Below are positions 12,999-15,683 of a stretch of 15,683 nucleotides of DNA, piece by piece. How positions within the stretch are numbered: position 1 is the stretch's first letter; each line of letters opens with the position of its first letter. The position numbers and the translations under genes are program-made. Source of the DNA: JBCBXA01 sp039816825 (lineage in GTDB: Bacteria; Pseudomonadota; Alphaproteobacteria; Rhizobiales; Rhizobiaceae). The notes beneath the pieces are model-generated. The model searched no databases. It was not told the DNA's origin and saw nothing but the letters and a program-made list of their open reading frames with translations. The stretch covers positions 1 through 15,683 of the forward strand of contig JBCBXA010000068.1 of NCBI GenBank assembly GCA_039816825.1, written 5' to 3'.

Positions 12999-13397
12999 TT
13001 GGCAAAATCTGCTAAAGATGCGGGCCGCGTGAAGCGCCGCGAGCGGAAAAATATCACATCGGGCGTGGCTCATGTGAATTCCAGCTTCAACAACACCATG
13101 ATCACCATCACCGATGCACAGGGCAATGCGATTTCCTGGTCATCAGCCGGTGCTCAGGGCTTCAAGGGCTCCCGTAAGTCCACGCCATATGCTGCCCAGA
13201 TGGCAGCAGAAGACGCTGGCAAGAAGGCCCAAGAGCACGGCATGCGCAGCCTTGAGGTCGAAGTGACGGGCCCGGGCTCTGGCCGCGAAAGCGCGCTGCG
13301 CGCTCTTCAGGCCGTGGGTTTCACCATCACATCCATTCGTGACGTGACGCCGATCCCGCACAATGGTTGCCGCGCCCGCAAGAAGCGCCGCGTCTAA
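12999..13397 (+). CDS. rpsK: 30S ribosomal protein S11 (uS11), TTG start
   Basis: uS11 lies in the 30S platform and shapes the mRNA exit region next to the Shine-Dalgarno helix. The 132-residue product contains RKNITSGVAHVNSSFNNTMI (residues about 17-36), ISWSSAGAQGFKGSRKSTPY, and ends with VTPIPHNGCRARKKRRV, all family hallmarks. The start is TTG at 12999: AAAAGG (12985-12990) lies 8 nt upstream, homologues start MAK, and no ATG or GTG in frame gives a better N-terminus. TTG is the weakest common start and is unusual for a ribosomal protein gene. It is preceded by a 158-nt gap with three inverted repeats and a terminator-like site. Confidence 0.97.
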   Translation: MAKSAKDAGRVKRRERKNITSGVAHVNSSFNNTMITITDAQGNAISWSSAGAQGFKGSRKSTPYAAQMAAEDAGKKAQEHGMRSLEVEVTGPGSGRESALRALQAVGFTITSIRDVTPIPHNGCRARKKRRV

Positions 13398-13407
13398 AAT
13401 ACATTCC

Positions 13408-13436
13408 CGCCCCGCGACCCGCATCCATGCGGGGCG
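13408..13436 (+). promoter_or_regulatory. Competing stems between rpsK and rpoA
   Basis: CGCCCCGC (13408-13415) pairs perfectly with GCGGGGCG (13429-13436). Alternatively CCCGCA (13418-13423) pairs with TGCGGG (13428-13433) around TCCA; the two use the same right-hand bases and exclude one another. AATATTCCC, not a T-run, follows. Such mutually exclusive stems can act as switches, but no ligand or protein can be named. Confidence 0.45.
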
Positions 13437-13451
13437 AATATTCCCAAATCA

Positions 13452-13474
13452 CGACCACGAATGGATGGTGGTCG
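13452..13474 (+). promoter_or_regulatory. Hairpin before rpoA carrying the shared element, copy 2
   Basis: CGACCAC (13452-13458) pairs perfectly with GTGGTCG (13468-13474), with the loop GAATGGATG. The stretch 13455-13468 is the second copy of the element seen at 12925-12939. It ends 7 nt before the AAGGA (13482-13486) binding site of rpoA. Confidence 0.45.
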
Positions 13475-13493
13475 GATACTTAAGGAATGAGCC

Positions 13494-14507
13494 GTGATCT
13501 CGAAGAACTGGCAGGAACTGATCAAACCAAACAAGCTGGACATCTCGGTTTCCGATGATGGACTGTCTGCGACCGTTGTCGCGGAACCACTCGAGCGTGG
13601 TTTTGGCCTAACGCTCGGAAACGCGCTGCGCCGCGTTCTTCTCTCTTCCATTCAGGGCGCCGCTGTTACAGCCGTACAGATTGACGGTGTTCTCCACGAG
13701 TTTTCGTCCATCGCCGGTGTGCGCGAAGATGTGACAGACATCGTTCTGAACATCAAAGAGATTGCCATCCGCATGGAAGGCGAGGGTCCAAAGCGCATGG
13801 TGTTGCGCAAGGAAGGCCCAGGCACCGTGACCGCCAATGACATTCAAGTCATCGGCGACGTGGAGATCCTCAACCCTGGCCTCGTGCTCTGCACGTTGGA
13901 TGAGGGCGCGGAAATCCGTATGGAATTCACGGTCAACACAGGCAAGGGCTACGTGCCGGCTGACCGCAACCGGCCTGAAGACGCTCCGATTGGTCTGATC
14001 CCGGTCGATAGCCTCTACAGCCCCATCCGCACAGTCTCCTACAAGGTCGAGAAGACCCGTGAAGGCCAGGTTCTCGACTATGACAAGCTGACACTGAAGC
14101 TTGAGACGAACGGTGCCGTTACGCCGGAAGATGCTGTGGCCTACGGTGCGCGTATTCTTCAGGACCAGCTGTCGATCTTCGTGAACTTCGAAGAGCCACA
14201 GAAGGAGGTTGTGCAGGAGCAGGTTACCGAGTTGGCCTTCAACCCGGCGCTCCTCAAGAAAGTGGACGAACTTGAGCTGTCGGTTCGCTCCGCGAACTGC
14301 CTCAAGAACGACAACATCGTCTATATTGGCGATCTCATTCTCAAGACGGAAGCCGAAATGCTTCGCACGCCGAACTTCGGCCGCAAGTCGCTGAATGAGA
14401 TCAAGGAAGTGCTCGCTTCCATGGGGCTGCACCTCGGTATGGAGGTGCCTGCCTGGCCGCCTGAGAACATCGATGAACTCGCAAAGCGTTACGAAGACCA
14501 ATACTAA
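13494..14507 (+). CDS. rpoA: DNA-directed RNA polymerase subunit alpha, GTG start
   Basis: RpoA dimerises to scaffold assembly of beta and beta' and contacts promoters and activators through its C-terminal domain. The 337-residue product begins MISKNWQELIKPNKLDIS; the N-terminal domain includes RGFGLTLGNALRRVLLSS (about residues 33-50) for assembly, and the C-terminal domain carries LELSVRSANCLKNDNIVYIG with the DNA-binding arginine equivalent to R265 of E. coli, then NFGRKSLNEIKEVLASMGLH and WPPENID. The start is GTG at 13494 with AAGGA at 13482-13486; the ATG at 13487 is in another frame. rpsD does not lie between rpsK and rpoA, unlike E. coli, so S4 control of this region is not implied. 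Confidence 0.99.
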   Translation: MISKNWQELIKPNKLDISVSDDGLSATVVAEPLERGFGLTLGNALRRVLLSSIQGAAVTAVQIDGVLHEFSSIAGVREDVTDIVLNIKEIAIRMEGEGPKRMVLRKEGPGTVTANDIQVIGDVEILNPGLVLCTLDEGAEIRMEFTVNTGKGYVPADRNRPEDAPIGLIPVDSLYSPIRTVSYKVEKTREGQVLDYDKLTLKLETNGAVTPEDAVAYGARILQDQLSIFVNFEEPQKEVVQEQVTELAFNPALLKKVDELELSVRSANCLKNDNIVYIGDLILKTEAEMLRTPNFGRKSLNEIKEVLASMGLHLGMEVPAWPPENIDELAKRYEDQY

Positions 14508-14515
14508 CCCATTCG

Positions 14516-14568
14516 CAGTCGGCTGACCGGCTGCTCAAAAAAGGGCGGGCTCAAGTGCTAGGCCGCCC
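14516..14568 (+). promoter_or_regulatory. Two successive hairpins between rpoA and rplQ
   Basis: CAGTCGG (14516-14522) pairs with CCGGCTG (14527-14533) around CTGA, with one G-U pair, followed by CTCAAAAAA. Then GGGCGG (14543-14548) pairs with CCGCCC (14563-14568), extended inward by two pairs past one mismatch. Neither has a T-run. They fill most of the 84-nt gap before rplQ; processing or translation control is inferred. Confidence 0.4.
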
Positions 14569-14591
14569 ATAATTCCGAAGAAGGAAGAGCC

Positions 14592-15017
14592 ATGCGCCAC
14601 GGAATGAAACTGCGGAAACTGAACCGCACATCCAGTCACCGCAAAGCCATGTTCGCCAACATGGCTGCGTCCCTCATCGAGCACGAGCAGATCGTGACGA
14701 CTTTGCCAAAGGCGAAGGAACTTCGCTCCATCGTCGATAAGCTGATCACGCTCGGCAAGCGCGGCGACTTGCACGCACGTCGTCAGGCCATCAGCCAGAT
14801 TCAGAACAAGGCGCTGGTTTCCAAGCTCTTCTCCACCCTCGCTGAGCGCTACAAAGAGCGCCCGGGTGGATATACCCGCGTTCTGAAGGCCGGCTTCCGC
14901 TATGGCGACAATGCTCCATTGGCCGTTATCGAACTGGTGGACCGTGATATCGACGCTAAAGGCAAGGCTGATCGCGAGCGCCTTGAAGCCGAAGAGGCCG
15001 TTGAAGCGGAAGCCTAA
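14592..15017 (+). CDS. rplQ: 50S ribosomal protein L17 (bL17)
   Basis: bL17 is a bacteria-specific 50S protein near the tunnel exit. The 141-residue product begins MRHGMKLRKLNRTSSHRKAM, the diagnostic start, then LIEHEQIVTTLPKAKELRSI and the conserved RPGGYTRVLKAGFRYGDNAP near residues 93-112. The last 25 residues form an acidic, Ala- and Glu-rich tail somewhat longer than in E. coli (127 residues). The ATG has AAGGA (14581-14585) 6 nt upstream. It is the last gene of the alpha region; a 6-bp hairpin spans its stop and a strong terminator follows 22 nt later. Confidence 0.99.
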   Translation: MRHGMKLRKLNRTSSHRKAMFANMAASLIEHEQIVTTLPKAKELRSIVDKLITLGKRGDLHARRQAISQIQNKALVSKLFSTLAERYKERPGGYTRVLKAGFRYGDNAPLAVIELVDRDIDAKGKADRERLEAEEAVEAEA

Positions 15018-15039
15018 AGGCTTCACACCGAGGAGAATG

Positions 15040-15062
15040 AGGGGCCCACGGGCCCTTTTTTT
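15040..15062 (+). terminator. Intrinsic terminator after rplQ
   Basis: AGGGGCC (15040-15046) pairs with GGCCCTT (15051-15057), including one G-U pair, around the loop CACG, and a run of seven T (15056-15062) overlaps the end of the stem. This is a textbook Rho-independent terminator in the right place, 22 nt after rplQ. It separates the ribosomal cluster from the protease gene. Confidence 0.85.
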
Positions 15063-15151
15063 ATGACCTGTGCTACCTCCAATTGAGAGGTGGCAGGGCA
15101 CTCTCACACTGTTAGATTGGTGCCATCGCAGATGACTTGGGAGAGCGAAAC

Positions 15152-15683
15152 ATGGATTGTTTGAGGCACGTGTTGGCGCCGGTCGTGATGGCTCTTCTTT
15201 TGGTGGTGCCAGCTCATGCCCAGCAAACAGGCCTGGAAAGTCTTCTGGAAGACTTGTTTGGAGCGCCGCCTCAAAACGCCCCGAACCGAAGCGAGCAGCT
15301 TGGGCCCGGGAGGTCTGACGGTGGGCTTATCCTCCGCTCGCCAACGGATCAAAACGGCGTCCCCACCTTGCAGCCAAATGCCAGATCTGAGCGTCTACCC
15401 GACAAGTCCGGCAGTTTCGCCCGGAATGATCGCACGCGCGAAGTTCCAACGACACGTGAGCAGATTAACCTGTCCTTCGCGCCGCTAGTGGCTGCGACGT
15501 CCGACTCGGTGGTGAATATTTTTGCGGATCGAATGGTTCGGGAGCGGTCACCGTTTGCCGACGATCCGTTCTTTGAGCGCTTCTTCAATCGTGGGCCCGG
15601 TGGTCGGCTTCGCCAGCAAAACTCACTGGGTTCCGGCGTTATAGTGGATGCAGACGGCACCATCATCACAAACAACCATGTGA
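15152..15683 (+). CDS. DegP/HtrA (Do) family periplasmic serine protease, N-terminal part
   Basis: The gene runs off the window end; 177 codons are visible. Residues 1-25 form a Sec signal peptide: a short basic start, the hydrophobic VVMALLLVVPAHA, and a likely cut after AHA. A hydrophilic Pro-, Asn-, Gln- and Arg-rich linker follows (about 26-108), longer than usual for the family. The protease domain begins near FAPLVAATSDSVVNIFADRM and reaches SLGSGVIVDADGTIITNNHV, where H176 is the catalytic histidine. The Asp, Ser and PDZ domains lie outside. Family members degrade or hold misfolded envelope proteins. GGGAGAG (15139-15145) precedes the ATG. The strong terminator upstream implies its own promoter; a possible extended -10 (TGTTAGATT, 15110-15118) was seen without a clear -35. 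An HtrA gene after rplQ is common in Hyphomicrobiales. Confidence 0.93.
   Translation, partial: MDCLRHVLAPVVMALLLVVPAHAQQTGLESLLEDLFGAPPQNAPNRSEQLGPGRSDGGLILRSPTDQNGVPTLQPNARSERLPDKSGSFARNDRTREVPTTREQINLSFAPLVAATSDSVVNIFADRMVRERSPFADDPFFERFFNRGPGGRLRQQNSLGSGVIVDADGTIITNNHV

Noticed and set aside
12788..13015. 75-codon + strand frame across the rpsM-rpsK gap
   Set aside because: It overlaps rpsM out of frame, has no ribosome binding site and shows no family features; the gap is better explained by inverted repeats.
13487..13496. ATG at 13487 as the rpoA start
   Set aside because: It is in a different frame from RpoA; the GTG at 13494 is in frame and matches the conserved N-terminus.
13608..14501. 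297-codon open frame on the - strand opposite rpoA, and similar long antisense frames opposite rplB/rplW (2094-2897) and rpsJ/rplC (135-1055)
   Set aside because: They lie exactly opposite conserved genes, their residues are of the Leu/Arg/His-rich type expected from GC-rich antisense frames, and no family motif is visible.
15216..15488. 90-codon + strand frame inside the protease gene
   Set aside because: It is out of frame with the signal peptide and catalytic-histidine frame, which is clearly the coding one.
1..15683. Mobile elements, phage genes, toxin-antitoxin or defence systems
   Set aside because: Every coding stretch is accounted for by conserved core genes on one strand; no transposase, integrase, tRNA, or foreign-looking segment was seen.

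Overview
This window is the core ribosomal-protein cluster (S10, spc and alpha regions) of an alphaproteobacterium, most likely of the order Hyphomicrobiales (Rhizobiales). The placement rests on several things that can be read directly: tuf runs straight into rpsJ; the order is rpsC-rplP-rpmC-rpsQ, then rplN to rplO, secY-adk, rpsM-rpsK-rpoA-rplQ; rpsD, rpmJ, infA and map are missing from the places they hold in other phyla; the S14 protein is the long form without zinc ligands; adenylate kinase has the short-LID form; and a DegP/HtrA-type periplasmic protease follows rplQ. The DNA is GC-rich and every gene is on the + strand. This is an inference from gene order and protein features, not from a database search.

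Layout. Bases 1-68 hold the last 21 codons of tuf (EF-Tu). The S10 region follows: rpsJ, rplC, rplD, rplW, rplB, rpsS, rplV, rpsC, rplP, rpmC, rpsQ (156-5581). The spc region is rplN, rplX, rplE, rpsN, rpsH, rplF, rplR, rpsE, rpmD, rplO, secY, adk (5806-12202). The alpha region is rpsM, rpsK, rpoA, rplQ (12472-15017). A strong intrinsic terminator at 15040-15062 closes the cluster. The window ends inside a secreted DegP/HtrA-family serine protease, cut just after its catalytic histidine.

How the genes work together. All but a few genes encode structural proteins of the 30S and 50S subunits. SecY is the membrane channel fed by ribosomes, Adk keeps adenylate pools balanced, and RpoA is the assembly scaffold of RNA polymerase, so one transcription region couples translation, secretion and transcription capacity. 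Many neighbours overlap or nearly touch (rplC/rplD, rplD/rplW, rplV/rpsC, rplX/rplE, secY/adk), which suggests translational coupling.

No undescribed gene system is visible: the coding content is ordinary and highly conserved. What deserves a second look is the non-coding part. Nearly every gap longer than about 75 nt holds one or more strong inverted repeats, while the short gaps hold none that I noticed. They include two terminator-like hairpins inside the cluster (after rplR and after rpsM), a 13-bp stem with a UUCG loop before rplP, and a perfect 17-bp inverted repeat before secY whose loop region contains a consensus TTGACA. The three genes rpsM, rpsK and rpoA all use non-AUG starts (GTG, TTG, GTG), and the gaps before rpsK and rpoA share a nearly identical 14-15 nt element. 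No RNA genes, CRISPR arrays, insertion sequences or phage genes were seen. No gap exceeds 300 nt; the longest are 12203-12471, 5582-5805 and 10070-10280.
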